A DNA stretch of 64,000 nucleotides from Strongylocentrotus droebachiensis (GCA_035222895.1 JAVYIG010000036.1:186001-250000); one strand, 5' to 3'; counted from the first letter of the stretch, positions 36,961 through 49,843 are shown. Program-made: numbers and translations. The notes: generated by a model not told the origin, from the letters alone.

Positions 36961-38713
36961 AATAATGGCCTAAGGACGATTGTGAGCTAATATTTGGTGT
37001 CAACAAGTAAGAAAATGATCAATTAATCCTGATTATGGTTCATCAATGATTAATAAAGGCGGTACATGGCGATGGATAAGGGTGAATGATGTATTTGAGA
37101 GTTAGTGATCGTTTAAATCATGTTAAATATTCACTGTTTTGGCTATGTCACAACTCAATACGACGCATCATGCAAAAATAATATAGAGAAGCGTTTGATT
37201 GAAGAAGATCGTTATACGAATCACACAATCATTATACGAAATAATCAAAATGTTTTTCATTTTGAAGATCGGATCGTAGATTTAAAAAACTAGTTCATGT
37301 AGAAGGTTAAACCAGTTAATGGTGATGTGAAATAAATTTAGAAGCCCAATACTATTAGGTTAAGCAAATACAAACTACCGTGGTACTTTTAGAATTAGTA
37401 TTCATACCAATATGGGTAGAAATTAAAATGTGTATTATTACATTTACGTCAAATTATATTTGAAAACAAAATTATGGTATAAAGTAGCGGGACATCAAAC
37501 GAAAAAAACGTATTGATTTGAAACGAATTGAAGATGAAAATACGAAAGACGATCAAATCCCTAGCCGACTAAGATAGATAAGACGACATTGATACACAGA
37601 CAAGTGCCTCGTTTCAAGATGATAACAGTCTATCTGAAACAACCATCGGGGATGATGTTGGTGTGTTTATCTCGGTTTGTGTCAGGGGCATGCTGGAAAG
37701 ATGCTCCATCATCTGTCTTCAGCAACGATGGTGTGCTCTACCGATTGAACGAGATAGCGTAGTCGTGTCAATACCAATGAGTTACATACTTCTCTATAGG
37801 CCCACACACCTAATGTCACGTCACATGGAGCATATTTAGCGAGCAACATTGAGCCCTTTAGGTTGTTCATTTCGTGGTATGTGAACCCCTAGAGATACGC
37901 TATTGATCCTTGCGCCATTGCACACGAGGCGTCATTTACCTGACGTAGCACTGCGTCAATGCCTGGTGCAGTCTCTGATGCGTCATGGGAGGGTGGCATG
38001 GTACCAAGATGATTGGAAAATAAACAGCGCATTGCATTGAATTATTGGCGTGTTGGCTACTTGTCTGAAGTCCGATGCACACGATGCGTTATGCCACTAC
38101 CGCCAATTACGCTGACTGATGGTTTTAGATGTATTCAACAAGTTTTCATACCTCATTCAGCATTGGGAAATGTGCACAAATAATAACGGCTCAATATACC
38201 TTGGAAGGCTTGCAAGGTTTACGCTGTATTTACATATACACAAAATGGTGGTCAAGAAACAATTCTATGAAGAAGAAAAAAAGACATGACTCTGCGATGA
38301 AAAAGAGTTTCCTAGTAAAAAAAAAAAAAAAAAGGGAAATAGCTGAAGGGGAAGGGGGGCTTTCGACTCCTCTTTAAGGATTAGAGCCATCCGGAGCTTT
38401 TCAATGATAATCATCAATTGCTGCAGAAGAGAACAGAATTACTTATTTGCCTTAAGAGGACAAAAATACCTGGTTCCTTAAAGAGACTTAGCACTGAATT
38501 TACGTAGGATGCAGGCGACAGTGATGTATCATAATGATGTAGTATCTAATCGCCCGCCAGGTGATATTCACGAAGAAATACTATTTATTGTACGCCTAAA
38601 GGAGAGACAAAATCCGGTTTTAAGAAGTTGTTTAAGACAGTCTGTGACTGATAATCCATTTTTAAGTAACACGCAGAGAACGCGATTCTTAAAGATTTAG
38701 GTGATTTTATTTG
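36961..38713. other. Non-coding sequence, nothing recognised apart from a poly-A run
   Basis: A poly-A run lies near 38319-38333. ORFs of 63-82 codons (38129-38377 and 38509-38700) have no motif. A GCGTCA-containing stretch at about 37925-38100 loosely resembles the minisatellite unit at 53845 but shows no tandem period. Confidence 0.4.
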
Positions 38714-38776
38714 TTCTCTCTCTCTCTCTCCCTCCCTCTCAGACTCTCTTTCTTTCTCACTCTCTATGTCTCTCTC
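38714..38776. repeat. (CT)n microsatellite, interrupted
   Basis: CT dinucleotides are broken by CCC and TTT steps. It is a simple repeat. Confidence 0.8.
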
Positions 38777-40723
38777 GGTCTTGTAATGTGTACTCGTATT
38801 TGCTTTTAACTGTTACGCGTGCGTGTTGTTGCCTATGAATATTTCATATTCACTGATGTAAGATAGATCAGATCTATACTTTGCTTTCATTTCCATTAAA
38901 CAAACATTTAGATTCTACCCACCTACTGTAATCAAATATTGAATTCAGAAAGAATTGCTCAAAGTGCACGATCTTTTCACCTTGTTGAAGAAAAAGAGAG
39001 GAAGAGGGGAAAAGGGACACTAATCTCATTCCTTCCGTTCTTCACCAATCTTCCTGTGGACTTCATGGGTAAATAGACTGGGTTACTTTGGTTCAGAACC
39101 ATGAGTAGTCTATAATACGTGTTCAAGTGTCCCTCATTGCTGAGATCTAACGAAGATGTGAACTTACACCAGTCTGGAGACATCCGTTATTGGGATACAA
39201 TGAATGTCCTCCGTTAACGGTACAAGTTATGCATTAATGAACACGCACAACCTCTGAGCCATGCTGCGGTTTCTGGTGCTTCATGTAAACGGTATGAATG
39301 TGACTTTTATTGTGGGGAAACTATCATCTAAAATTGACTATGACATGTGATTTTAAAAGAAACGTCACCCGAAAGAATAAGTGAAGGTATTCTGAAAATG
39401 AGATGGATTCATTCCCTTTGATGTTCATTATTCCTAACGAAAGTGTACACTAGATATATAAATGACGATGTCGTTCTGAGAAACTGTACATTATTCTTTC
39501 CCTTTATACCTCTTTTATTAACTTTGATGCGGAGTATTGTAGATTGAAGGACAATAATACAATTCAATACAATACAAGTCTCTCAGAATAACTAAAGTTA
39601 TTTCTTGGGGTGAGGTTTCCTTTAATTTCGTAGCCTGCGAAAACTTAAAGCACTCAGATATAGGTCATGAATTTACCACCCGCTGTCCTCGAAAAACGTC
39701 TCTTTCTCTGACTGTATACCATTAGCAATGTTTAAAGCTTGTTTTAACCATCTACAAATACGGGTCGGTTCACCGGCCGCGACAGGGGAATAGGACCTTA
39801 ACCGTCTCACCATTCTTTTCATATTGCATTATGAATTTCCTTTTAGCATTTGATAGGTTGCACGGTATATTTTAAGAGTATGAGATGGATTCACTGAACT
39901 ATTTATGCATTCCTTTACTTTCTCTCCTATATTTAAGTGAATCACCCCGTTCTGATAAATATGATTCTGAAACATATGATATTTATATATAAGAAAGAAT
40001 AACTTTACTTGTGGGATAGGTGTGCGATGAAAGCCCATCGTCCTGTAACAGTATTGCCTTCATGAATCGTAATTCCTAGGTGCTAAAATGGAAGTGTTCT
40101 ATCCTAATTGGGTCATAAATCTTAAATGACCTTTTCCCATACAGACGCTTGGAGATAAAGCAAGGCTTAAATTTCGTTCAAGATTGCCGTAGTTTCAGCA
40201 GGCCGTATCATCTTTAAAACGATGACGGCATTAATATTGCAGGGTATTAGAACATGTCAAAGAAAATGTATGTAATGTGTTATCCGCGCTATTTTACGCG
40301 CTAAAGCAAGACTTTGTGAATGGGTGCAATGGCAAAGCTATGAATGAATTAAATATTGACCCATCTTTATGAGGGTGGGTGTTTGCGAATTCTGATTCCA
40401 CTTGCAGCAGCAAATGAACATGATTTGTATTGTTATCAATCATCCGCGCATCGTTTCATTCCCCATTAAGTCAATCAACCAGTTTGCCGAATGTTGTCAT
40501 GGGCTAACAGTCTGTTAAACACAGCTCAATCTACCCAGTACAATATACACATTTACGTTGTATGAAAACAAATAAAAGTTGTATGAGACTTGTAATAAAC
40601 AAGATCGTTGAAGAGAAGTTTAAGCTCTGTTTAATGATGGAACGTAATTTATGTGCCGTGTTTTCGTGTTAATGCTGGTTGGGAAGACTGTCACAGTAGA
40701 AACGTCCCCCAAACTAGCTGCTC
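38777..40723. other. AT-rich non-coding sequence, nothing recognised
   Basis: A short AATAC-type tandem stretch lies at 39551-39577 (aataatacaattcaatacaa), similar in style to the retroelement tails at 17009 and 27371. ORFs are at most 69 codons. Confidence 0.4.
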
Positions 40724-40727
40724 TTAA

Positions 40728-40913
40728 GCCCCACTGTCCTACTTGTAGCTACTTGCTCCCTCTATATAGAAAACTTCCCCCAATCGGTGCCTGTTGGTCC
40801 CCCATGATCCTCTTTTTCTTATGTTAGTTGAGAGCTGAGTTAATGAGATAGCCACCTGTCAGTGACCTCGCTGTGTGGTCTAATCCCCTCTGGCCCAGTA
40901 GTATTGACGGTCT
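40728..40913. mobile_element. TTAA-flanked MITE (piggyBac-type), copy 2
   Basis: Flanked by TTAA at 40724-40727 and 40914-40917. It shares the family sequence ACTTGTAGCTACTTGCTCCC, CTCTATATAGAAAAC, AATCGGTG, TTGGTCCCCC, TTGAGAGCTGA and CCACCTGTCAGTGAC with the copy at 45510, in the same order. The right end is the most diverged of the four copies, with the usual GGGCT replaced by GGTCT. No ORF of its own. Confidence 0.6.
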
Positions 40914-41590
40914 TTAAAATGCTCTCATATTCAGAATGTGATGGGAAATGGCTGATTTGGACCAAACGTCTGTGCTTATCATTTGCATATTTGTTGCATG
41001 TGCACTGCATTGACTCAATCCGCAGCAGGATTGAGTCCATTTTTGTTCATTACATGTTGTTCATTCCAACACGTCTCAGTATTATTATATAAATTCTTAT
41101 AATCAACTTTTCTCAACTCTTTCCAGTTCTTGTCACAATATTGATGCAGTGTAAAAAGAATGAGTCAATCGAAATCATTGCTCATTTCTTCTTCTTCAAC
41201 TTCGTGTTCTTCTTATTCTTCTTCGTCTTTCTTCTTCGTCTTTGTTTACTTCTCTTTCTTCTTTCTTATTTATTCTTTTGTTCTTTTTCGGCTTCTTCTT
41301 CTTTTCAACACACTAGACAAACATGCAGTATGCCTGCCAGTTTCATATGACCTTCTTAAAATGTTATAGAATTATGTCTTTAGAGTTGATGCAATGAGGT
41401 AGCAGTGATAAGGTTGATGTGTATACACAGTCTACGTAATGAGGCAGGTGTGCATAAGGTTCTGAATAATGTCCGTCTACGCTTGTCACACTCTGACCTT
41501 CCACGCCAGACTGATGTCCCTTTATCAAAGAAAGAATTACACAGGAACAGGTTCTTTCCAATATTCCCCGAATCCTGCTAGCTCTTTTGC
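40914..41590. repeat. Spacer between MITE copies, with (CTT)n-rich block
   Basis: The block 41186-41310 is a degenerate CTT/TTC microsatellite, and overlapping Phe/Ser-rich ORFs of 69 codons come from it. An octamer-like ATTTGCAT lies at 40981-40988. The rest shows nothing recognisable. Confidence 0.6.
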
Positions 41591-41594
41591 TTAA

Positions 41595-41772
41595 AGCCCC
41601 ACTACACTACTACTTGCGCCCTCTATATAGCAAACAAGGCCTAAGCGGTGATCGTTGGTCCCCCGTGGTCCCCCTTTTCTTATAATTGAGAGTTGATTTG
41701 ATGAAATAACCACCTGTCAGTGACCATGCAGGGAGGTCTAATCCATCCTGGCCAAGCTAGTGCAGATAGGCT
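41595..41772. mobile_element. TTAA-flanked MITE (piggyBac-type), copy 3, near full length
   Basis: Flanked by TTAA at 41591-41594 and 41773-41776. At 178 bp, it begins AGCCCCACTACACTACTACT and ends with GCTAGTGCAGATAGGCT, an imperfect terminal inverted repeat of about 16 bp. The interior carries CTCTATATAGCAAACAAGG, GGTGATCGTTGGTCCCCC and CCACCTGTCAGTGACC. It is the best representative for a family consensus. Non-coding. Confidence 0.7.
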
Positions 41773-41776
41773 TTAA

Positions 41777-43479
41777 TCTCTTTGTTCACATTCCTTCACT
41801 TGTTGTCCCGTACTTCGGCCATTTTATTTTTTAGAGCTACAATCGCATCCGCAAAAACGAAGATACAAACTTTAATTCCCTCAGAGGTTCACCTAGTGAT
41901 GGACCAGGCGACATCTCACGCGGGACATAAATAGCAAGTTGCCTGTTGCTTTTCCCGCTCCCAGTCTCTTCCGATCTGTACGTTTTGACACGCTTGTCTG
42001 ATAATGTTTATTTCATGTCGATCTGCTGGGAAATTAGCCGTAGTGAAGGGTGTTTTGAGAGAGAATGCGACCCAGCTTCGCATCATACAGGTCGGGTGGC
42101 GCTTTCACTGTACTGCGCACGAGTGGAATCTATAGTGGATGTGAACTACAATGATTTTGTTATTAATATGATTGTGACGTCATTACGTATTGGGCCGCTA
42201 AAGTTTTACGATTTAAAATCTCGCGTTAATAGTAACGCGATGCACGATAGGAGAAATCCAATGCGCATTATTGATGCATGTAATTTGTTGTAATTTGTTA
42301 TGTCGAATAGCGTGGGTTTTCTCTCCAAGCGATATGCTGAAACGATTATTCTTTCGTCGCTTACTTCTTCGTATCAGGCACAAGACTTACTTTAAGGCCC
42401 AGATTCCTTCGCAATCATTCACCCCCCACGGATCGGTATATATCTAAACAAACTTTGCATTACAACTGTCAATACAGTTTACTGACGTTTTTAAGCTAGA
42501 ATGTAAATTATCAGCTTCGGGGAAGGAAACGGTGAAAGCCGATAATTGTTGTACTCTCACCATACACGCTCAATTCTTGACTTTTTCCCCCTTCTGAATT
42601 TGCCATTTGGAAACATTAAGTTGGGGCAAGGTTGCCAACAACGAATGGTTGAAAAAGTCTTGGCTTGAAGATCAGTGCACATCCTTGAAGTCCCATTTGC
42701 ATTCAGGCAAGAATAAAGCACATAATCCTCAAAAGGATACAACTATCAAAGACGCTACGGGATTCGCCGGAAATAGCTCTAACTTCGCCTTCCGATAGAA
42801 GGCTGCCTTTCATTATGTAGAGCGAGCAAAAAACCACGGGGTTTAACGAGAACGGAATAATGATTCTCTTGATGGAACATTACGGTGAAATGTTTCCCCT
42901 CGAACAATGTTTATTTTATGAGACAAGGGGAGGGTGACGAAGAGAGGATTTGAAACGAGCTGGCATCGGCTAATGGTGATGCATTGGATAGGTCGGGTTG
43001 CATTGAGTGCTCCCGGCCACTCTTCACTGGAGGAGCCGGGTAAGCTAAGATGATGACGGCGGGAGGAGAGGTTGACAGCGGAACGAAGGAGATGGATGGA
43101 GAGATGCAACAGAGGATATGAAGAGGGGAACAACGAGACAGAGGCGGAGAAGAAGTTATAACCAGAGGAGAAATAAAAGGGATGATCAACGTCTCTCTGG
43201 TGTACGATTTTCACCTGGAAAAAAAGAACAAAGCACCTGGCATGCTGTGAAAGAAGAATGATCAATATCAAATATGAAAGAAAACTCAAACGGGGTTAAC
43301 ACATTGCAGGTTGCCTTTGAAAGTGGAAGGACAGCTTTAGGTGAATACTCAGGAAAGGTTCAAACAATGTTACTGCCAAAATAATATGGTACCACCTTTG
43401 CTTCCTTCATCCATATAAGGATTAACGGAGAGAGACAGAAGAGTTATAGGCAAGAGGCAATTAGTATGTTAGATGGATA
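41777..43479. other. Non-coding sequence with long motif-free ORFs
   Basis: The 115-codon plus-strand ORF (41946-42293) has no recognisable domain, and the 148-codon minus-strand ORF (42843-43289) is Ser/Leu/Pro-rich and crosses purine-rich sequence. A perfect CRE palindrome TGACGTCA lies at 42175-42182, and a small hairpin, TCGCGTTA and TAACGCGA, at about 42222-42241. I call no gene here. Confidence 0.4.
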
Positions 43480-43775
43480 AGAGCATGAGAGGGGGGGGGT
43501 ACGTTGATGTACAGTTTTATAAACAAAACATATATTTATTACAGGAGAGAAAGGGGTCGTTGATCCTTCCTTATAATCGGGAATATAACAAAACCAGCGC
43601 AAAGAGAATAATGACCATTAATCAAGGAACAAGCATGCTTTTTAGTTGAAGTAATTGGAGGGTAAGTCGATTTGTCTCGAGAATAAGAATGAAGGGAGAG
43701 ATATATAGAGAGAGAGAGAGAGAGTGAGTGAGAGAGAGGGAATGAGAGAGAGAGAGAGAGTAGGAGAGAGAAAAA
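43480..43775. repeat. G-run and (GA)n microsatellites
   Basis: A short G run lies near 43491-43499. GA-rich sequence with a few GTGA steps occupies about 43706-43775. The Ser/Leu-rich ORFs on the minus strand (43539-44017) derive from it. Confidence 0.8.
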
Positions 43776-45170
43776 GGTAACAGTAGGAGGAGGAACGATG
43801 TGAAATTTGGGCAAGCTAGGTGTAAAAGGCAAGAGGACCGAGGCACATAAGTGGGAGAATATTGGGAAAGAAACAAATTAGAACGCGATGAAAGAAAAGA
43901 TTGGGGCATGGGGAAACTGGAATTCTTACAAAAATATAACAGTTGCACAAAAAGGAAGAGGGGTAACACAGGAAACAACTTCCCGTCACAGGTGTTGTTG
44001 TAAAAATAGACAAACATTTGAAATGCATCTGTGATAGGTTTACGAACCAGTGTTGTCGAGAACCCTATCTCCTTTCAAACCCTGTCACACAAATTGTGTT
44101 CATAATTTCGTTAATATTCGTCGATGCATTTTAGGATAACCCGATATTTCTGAAAGTGAGATGGCTTAATGCGCGTCAAAGCCAGTTTGTACAAAGGACA
44201 GTGTCGAGTTTCCTTTTGCTTCGACACTTTTTTTAAGGTATGAGAGTAGCATGTTTTTCTCGTGTTCCCCTTTGCTTCATCTGTTCCATTGAAGGTCTCT
44301 TTCCTGGCATGGCTGTTAGTCTCGGTCTCAGATTTCGGCGGTATAAGGCTTGCATTTACATAATCGAATATCGTAGAAGTGGTCTGATGAAGGAAATGTC
44401 AGTTTTACAACATGTTGCGTTCAAAAATCAGTTTGTGTACTTTCCATCATCTTATGTGAACCCCCTTCCACCCCCCCCCCCGAAAAATCCGGTAAATAGA
44501 GACATCTTTTGGTAAAATGAAAGCCTTTGACACTGTTTGTTTGTAATACAACATTAAAACATTGGACTGCCGTATCATTTTGTTAGACTATTGAATTCTG
44601 TGTGTCGAAGGGAGTGTTTTGATTCACTAGAAATAAATAAAATACAAATTAATCTCTCTTTTCTTTAAAATTTCCTATATGAAATCGATAGGATTACTGA
44701 GTACATGTATGTTTACATATTTTTCTGTTCTTTTCATACAATGCATGCATTGCGTTTTATTCTCTTTAATATGTTATGACCATTTGGAGACTAATACAAT
44801 CATACTTCAAGACATTTTTGTCAGATCTTTATTAACGAGTATTTTTTCCGAATATGTAACCCTACATTGCTCACGAGTTAAGAGTTGAAGCATCATATTC
44901 GCCTGGTGTGGACGCCCATTCGACCACTGATTTCGATGACTCTCTGTATTGTTAACAATATAAATCCTATGATCTGCAGCTTGCAAATATTTGCCCCGAG
45001 TGATCCGCCCGTTTCTGACAACATGAACCGAATTAAAAAGCGGCCTGCCTCGACCAAGCTTCCCCTGGCGAACATTATTTATTTTGACAAGAAACCCGGG
45101 TTGTAGCCATTCCCCTTGCGACGTCTTTCACGCAAGGTGGGTAGCGTACTTTCCTTTTATTTAGTATCTC
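43776..45170. other. Non-coding sequence with an 11-C run
   Basis: The C run is at 44471-44481. ORFs at 44240-44515 and 44679-45106 are short, motif-free and lack a splice context I could recognise. Confidence 0.4.
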
Positions 45171-45282
45171 CCTCACCCCCTCACTCTCTTTCCCACTCCC
45201 TTTCTCTCTCACCGCTCCCCCTTTCTCTCTCTCTCTCCCTATCTCTCTCTCTCTATATCTCTCTCTCTTTCTCTCCCTCATC
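45171..45282. repeat. (CT)n microsatellite
   Basis: CT-rich tract with TATCT interruptions. Ser/Leu-rich and Arg/Glu-rich ORFs on the two strands come from it. Confidence 0.85.
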
Positions 45283-45509
45283 CCTGTTATCCTTTCGAAG
45301 AATCCCTCCATCGACAATAGGTAGAATGGAGCAAAGGCGAAAAAAGTACATGCCCCCTCTTGCTTTCACTATTAGATGGCGTTCAAGGCAATACGTAAGC
45401 GGCAAGTTGTATTCTTAAGAGCCAATGATCTACTAGGATGATTTTCTGCCGATCGCAAATCAAATTTTGCCATAGAGCAATAACAGACAGCTGGAGAAGC
45501 AGACTTTAA

Positions 45510-45707
45510 AGGCCCACTGTACTACTTGTAGCTACTTGCTCCCTCTATATAGAAAACAAAGCCTAATCGGTGACCATTGGTCCCCCGTGATCCTCTTTTC
45601 CTTATGTTAATTGAGAGCCGATTTGATGGGATAACCACCTGTCAATGACTTTGCACAGAGGTCTTATCCCTGCCCCCCCCCCCGGGCCAAACTAGTACAA
45701 CCGGGCT
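45510..45707. mobile_element. TTAA-flanked MITE (piggyBac-type), copy 4
   Basis: Flanked by TTAA at 45506-45509 and 45708-45711. At 198 bp it is the longest copy. It contains GGCCCACTGTACTACTTGTA on the left and, inverted, GCCCGGTTGTACTAGTTT on the right. The interior carries CTAATCGGTGACCATTGGTC and TTGAGAGCCGATTTGATG. An 11-C run (45673-45683) sits where copy 3 has ATCCTGG, so poly-C expansion occurred inside this family, as in copy 1. Confidence 0.7.
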
Positions 45708-45711
45708 TTAA

Positions 45712-46173
45712 AGAGAAGCTATAGAGTTCTGAGAAAGGCAAAATATTATGGGTGAGCTTTTCCATTCTCTTCATGCTAATGTGGAAGAGTACAAAGAATG
45801 ACTCTTCAGATGCTTCAATATTTGAAGTATTACAAATGATTCATGAAGGTTGTGGACAAAACGTTCATGTCATATATTTGTGCAGGCCAATAATGGTAAT
45901 TTCTGTGTAAAGTTCATATGAAGTGAAGCAGAACAGGGTCAATTTCTTACCTGAAGTCCACACCTGATACAATGCGTAATATAATAATTCCTCAAAGTAT
46001 ACATCAATATTTATGCGCTACATTATCACCCTTTTTATCAATCGCGTCCCCATAGCTTCTTACACAATGCAATCACACGACTAGAAATCAGCTTTATTTT
46101 TAAATAAATAAAAAGAGAGCTGAGATTAGTGATTTCAGGAAAAGTGCATTGGTAGCATAATATGTACGAAACC
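45712..46173. other. Non-coding sequence, nothing recognised
   Basis: No ORF or repeat of note was seen. Confidence 0.4.
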
Positions 46174-46526
46174 TCTCTCTCTCTCTCCCTCTCTCTCTCT
46201 ATGATATATATAAATATATTTTGTATAGTAATTCCCAAGTTTTTTTTTTGTCGTTATAAAGAGATAAGACGTTTGATGAAGAAGGCGCAATGGACATCAC
46301 AGCACATGCCGTCATCCCTTATTTACATCACTTGCAGCCATTATATACTTTGCAGCATTAAAAAGAGACTGTTCTTCAATAAGTTTTATAACTCAAGAAG
46401 ATTTTTCGTAAAGAGAAATAGAGGATGAAAATGGGCTCTCTTGATAACGATACCACTTATCGCCTAACCGCCTAATTTTTCCTCCAAAGCAGAAACCTCC
46501 TCTCTCTCTCTCTTTCTCTCTCTCTT
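46174..46526. repeat. Two (CT)n tracts with intervening sequence
   Basis: CT tracts lie at 46174-46200 and 46498-46526. Between them an 88-codon frame (46162-46428) starts inside the first tract and has no recognisable motif. Confidence 0.7.
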
Positions 46527-47903
46527 AAAGAAGGCTGAGATAGCATTTTGAGGGATAACTTGATATTTGGAGATGAAAAACATCGTCACGGAGTTCTAAA
46601 AAAGTCGAAATCCTCTGGCAAAGTGGCGATGGAAATAACACTTCTATTGCTTCAAACGTGGCCGGGATTGTTTTGGTCATTAGGAAAATGTTATGGATTG
46701 TACACATGACTGCACTTCTGGGAGCTGTCAGAGTAACGCCTCTTGTTCTCAAATAAATGCGTGCATTTTGACAACACTTTCTATGATTATATCTGTGGAA
46801 AGGCAGGGATAACTTGTCAAGAAATTATGTTCCCCGTCTTCGCCTCGACAACTTCTTCATATGAATTTCCCTTTTCATGACTGTTGACATTCTTTATTAT
46901 CTTCGGGGACGCTTGTCCATCTCAAATCCCTTTTTATCTTTCCACTGTGACCTTCGATATTTTTTTTCTATCTGTTTCCTCTCAATAAACCTTCAAATAC
47001 ACACCTCTTACAAGTTCCATGCGAGGATCTGCTTTCCCTCCATCAGCGTCGAGTGAGGAGTTGCGGAAACGTAAGAGGTCAATTTAATGATGCGGACATT
47101 CGAGTAGCAAATGCTCGTTGAAGAAGCAGTGGAAGGCGGATGCCTGTCAAGAGCTTGATTCTTACTAGACAGCCACTCTGACTTAACCAAGAGCACGTCT
47201 TCTTTTCGTCACCTCATTAGCAACGTCCTCATCATCGATTCCCTTTGTTTATTATCCAGACGGCCGACGCCCAAATAAAGCGCGGGAAACTGGCCTATCA
47301 CTAAATTCATCCCCTGTATATACCAAGAGATAAACAGGGCAAGATATATCGTCTCCTCGTGGTTTTACCCCAAAAGAGATTTGTTTATTCACAGATCTCG
47401 GGATGGGTTGGTTATTAGGAAACCGCGAAGATGTAAGTCAATCACGCAAAGGTCCTCAATGCGTTAACTTTCTCTACGTGATCACGTGATCAGTCTAAGA
47501 GATGACTATCGCACCTCGAGACCGCATCCCGAATCAGACACTTGTTTGCGGATGTTGGGTAGTCCCAGATACCTAATCATTTGAGTGATCGGAGGATGAT
47601 TCCTTTTTCCAACCAATATATATATTTTTGTTATTTATTCGCATGCTACTCATCTCACCCTCCGTAAACCATTGTGTGTGGAAGTTGTTACTTTGATATG
47701 GATGTATATATTCATGTTGTTTAATACACGTTACGTAGTATCAACAATGTTTATGGATTGCCAATTGCGATTTGAAGGGACATCGTTCATTTTCAATATT
47801 AGTCTTTAACCACTGCTCTTCCGGACATTTTTTATTATATACCTTGGAGAGAGTCTGTTATTGAATGCCTCACTCACATAACGAAATGGTAAACTTCACA
47901 ACA
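46527..47903. other. Non-coding sequence with a perfect E-box palindrome
   Basis: TGATCACGTGATCA at 47479-47492 is a 14-bp perfect palindrome centred on the E-box CACGTG. No genes or element borders were seen. Confidence 0.4.
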
Positions 47904-47959
47904 AGATAAAGAAAAGAAAAAAGAAAGAAAGAAAAGAAAACAACCGAGGAAAAGAAAGG
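47904..47959. repeat. (GAAA)n-type A-rich repeat
   Basis: Irregular GAAA and GAAAA steps make this a degenerate simple repeat. Confidence 0.75.
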
Positions 47960-48419
47960 CATGAAACTTCACATTCTGCATATCATAACACAGCGATAAG
48001 ATGGTTTTTATTGACAGTAGTATGTATTCCTACTGACTCAAAGGTCATTGTAGGCGGATCATTCTAGCTGCTTGGTTTGATGAAGGCTTGTTTAACCGTC
48101 CTTTTAAAGCTACATGTCAGTGGCCCTTCGTGACAGTATTCGCTTCGCCAATGCCATGGATAATGGATAATGTCCATCACGTTTTTGCAAGGATTCACAT
48201 TTGCATACATGATTAGTACGGACTGGAACGCCTAATGAATAACAGGATTAAAAAGAGATAAAGCATGATATATGATAACTGGATTAAAAGCTTTCGCGTT
48301 TATTGTAATTAAAAAAAACTTACATTAAGCCTATCGAGGTAAAAGACTAATAGCGAAATTGGCGTTTTCCTCAGCCTGTATGACCTTGTAGAAAAAAAAC
48401 TCGATTGTATATACCGGAA
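47960..48419. other. Non-coding sequence, nothing recognised
   Basis: A short interrupted direct repeat GGATAATG lies near 48160-48174. Nothing else was seen. Confidence 0.4.
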
Positions 48420-48523
48420 ATACCTCAGTCACACCGACCGATTCCTATCCATTCGGTTTAATGCAATATTGCATTTGGGGTGTTGTCGATCTCACGTCGG
48501 TCAAACCGGTGTTACCGAGGTAT
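48420..48523. mobile_element. Small inverted-repeat element (MITE-like), class unknown
   Basis: The left end ATACCTCAGTCACACCG pairs with the right end CGGTGTTACCGAGGTAT, giving 15 of 17 matching positions when inverted. The 104-bp interior contains GACCGAT, ATTCGG and CGACGTGAG motifs resembling those at 17866-18180. Flanking duplications are not evident, so the transposon class is undetermined. Confidence 0.5.
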
Positions 48524-49843
48524 CATCACGCATGTTTCTGAGTTGCATTGGTTGCCATTCGTTTTAACCACAGAACCTCCAAGTAAATTACACAATGATG
48601 TTCTGGCTTTATAGACGTTTATGGACAATGACAGGGGAACGTCATAAAAGGGATGCATCGGGATTCGGGTTGGAATTTAATTGGTCTGGCGTGTTGAGTC
48701 ATTGCAAATCACTCCATTTAAGCACTCTTCTTAATTTAGCAGAGGTCGCATTGAGATTTTATCTGTACACGCATGACATGTCTATTGAGGGAAAAAGTTA
48801 AAAGCCAATGGAACGCTTCCTCTAATGCATTGAATTTCGTGTATTGCATTAGATGGAATGACAACGTGTATATGATATATGGGGATTATTTTGAGAGACC
48901 CATGATTCACAATTTTCCAAATTCTTCAGGAGATAATTAATATATGACATTTGATACGTTTTCAATTATTTTCAAAATGATTTTGTGTCTTTCACGTTGT
49001 TCAATTTGATCATGGACTTCATGGTCATACAAAAATGGGTTTCATATTCATTGATCTCACACATTAATGAAACATGATACAGAATGTAGTTTATATTTCA
49101 GCCCTACTAACTGGAAACTGTTCGGTTGGGACATCAGACGGTGACAATACCACGTCGTGTTCAGAGAGCAAAATCATGCATTTTAGGCCCTCCTGAATCG
49201 AAGCACATTTGGCAACGCAATATCTCAGGCGTATGTACATGTAATCAGTTTATTCAGATTGTGACTGCGCTCTTCTTTTTTCCCCAAGTTCTTCAGGTTT
49301 TTACTATTTTCTCCCTCTTGACACCTTTTTATAGCATACATCGACTTCATCTCTGTAGTTCTATGCTTTACATTGTGATCAACAAAATTCAGTAGGAAAT
49401 TTCGTATTCCGGCGAATATATTAACAAAACAGTTGAAATTGCGTTACATTGCTGCCATAGGATGATGAGATGGTGGAAACACAGCCCAAGGCCTAGAAAT
49501 TCTTACTTTAGTTCTAGTTTGGTATACAGAATCATTTCAAAATTTCGTAAATTACTTTTCCAGTGAATCCTGTGTCAGGCAATATATCACAGCCCCATGT
49601 GTTGCCTTTTTCCCTTAAAATATAGTAGAAACCTTTTAGGCACCTCTGACATTTTGAGAGCGGTTTTTATTCAAAGAAAATATGTTGGGGTCATGACAAC
49701 CGATAGTACTGGCCAACATTCCGTTTGCTCAAGCAGAAACTTTGCCTTGAACCGTCCACAGGGATACAAGGCCTTGAGATTGACTTCAACATCGCACTCA
49801 ATCGCCCGGCATTTCCGTTAGAAAACTCGATGGAATAATTTGA
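48524..49843. other. Non-coding sequence with a weak exon-like stretch
   Basis: An acceptor-like atatttcag ends at about 49101. It is followed by a frame containing LLTGNCSVGTSDGDNTTSC, which stops within 100 bp. A different frame runs 49126-49395. Neither is recognisable, and both are too weak to call. Confidence 0.3.

Noticed and set aside
41141-41369. Two 69-codon Phe/Ser-rich ORFs
   Set aside because: They come from the degenerate CTT microsatellite at 41186-41310.
42843-43289. 148-codon minus-strand ORF, the longest in the window, with signal-peptide-like start
   Set aside because: Ser/Leu/Pro bias follows from purine-rich sequence, a second ORF overlaps it in another frame, and no domain is visible.
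47479-47492. TGATCACGTGATCA palindrome as a strong regulatory finding
   Set aside because: A single E-box palindrome without a nearby gene or partner site is too weak. It is recorded only in the interval description.
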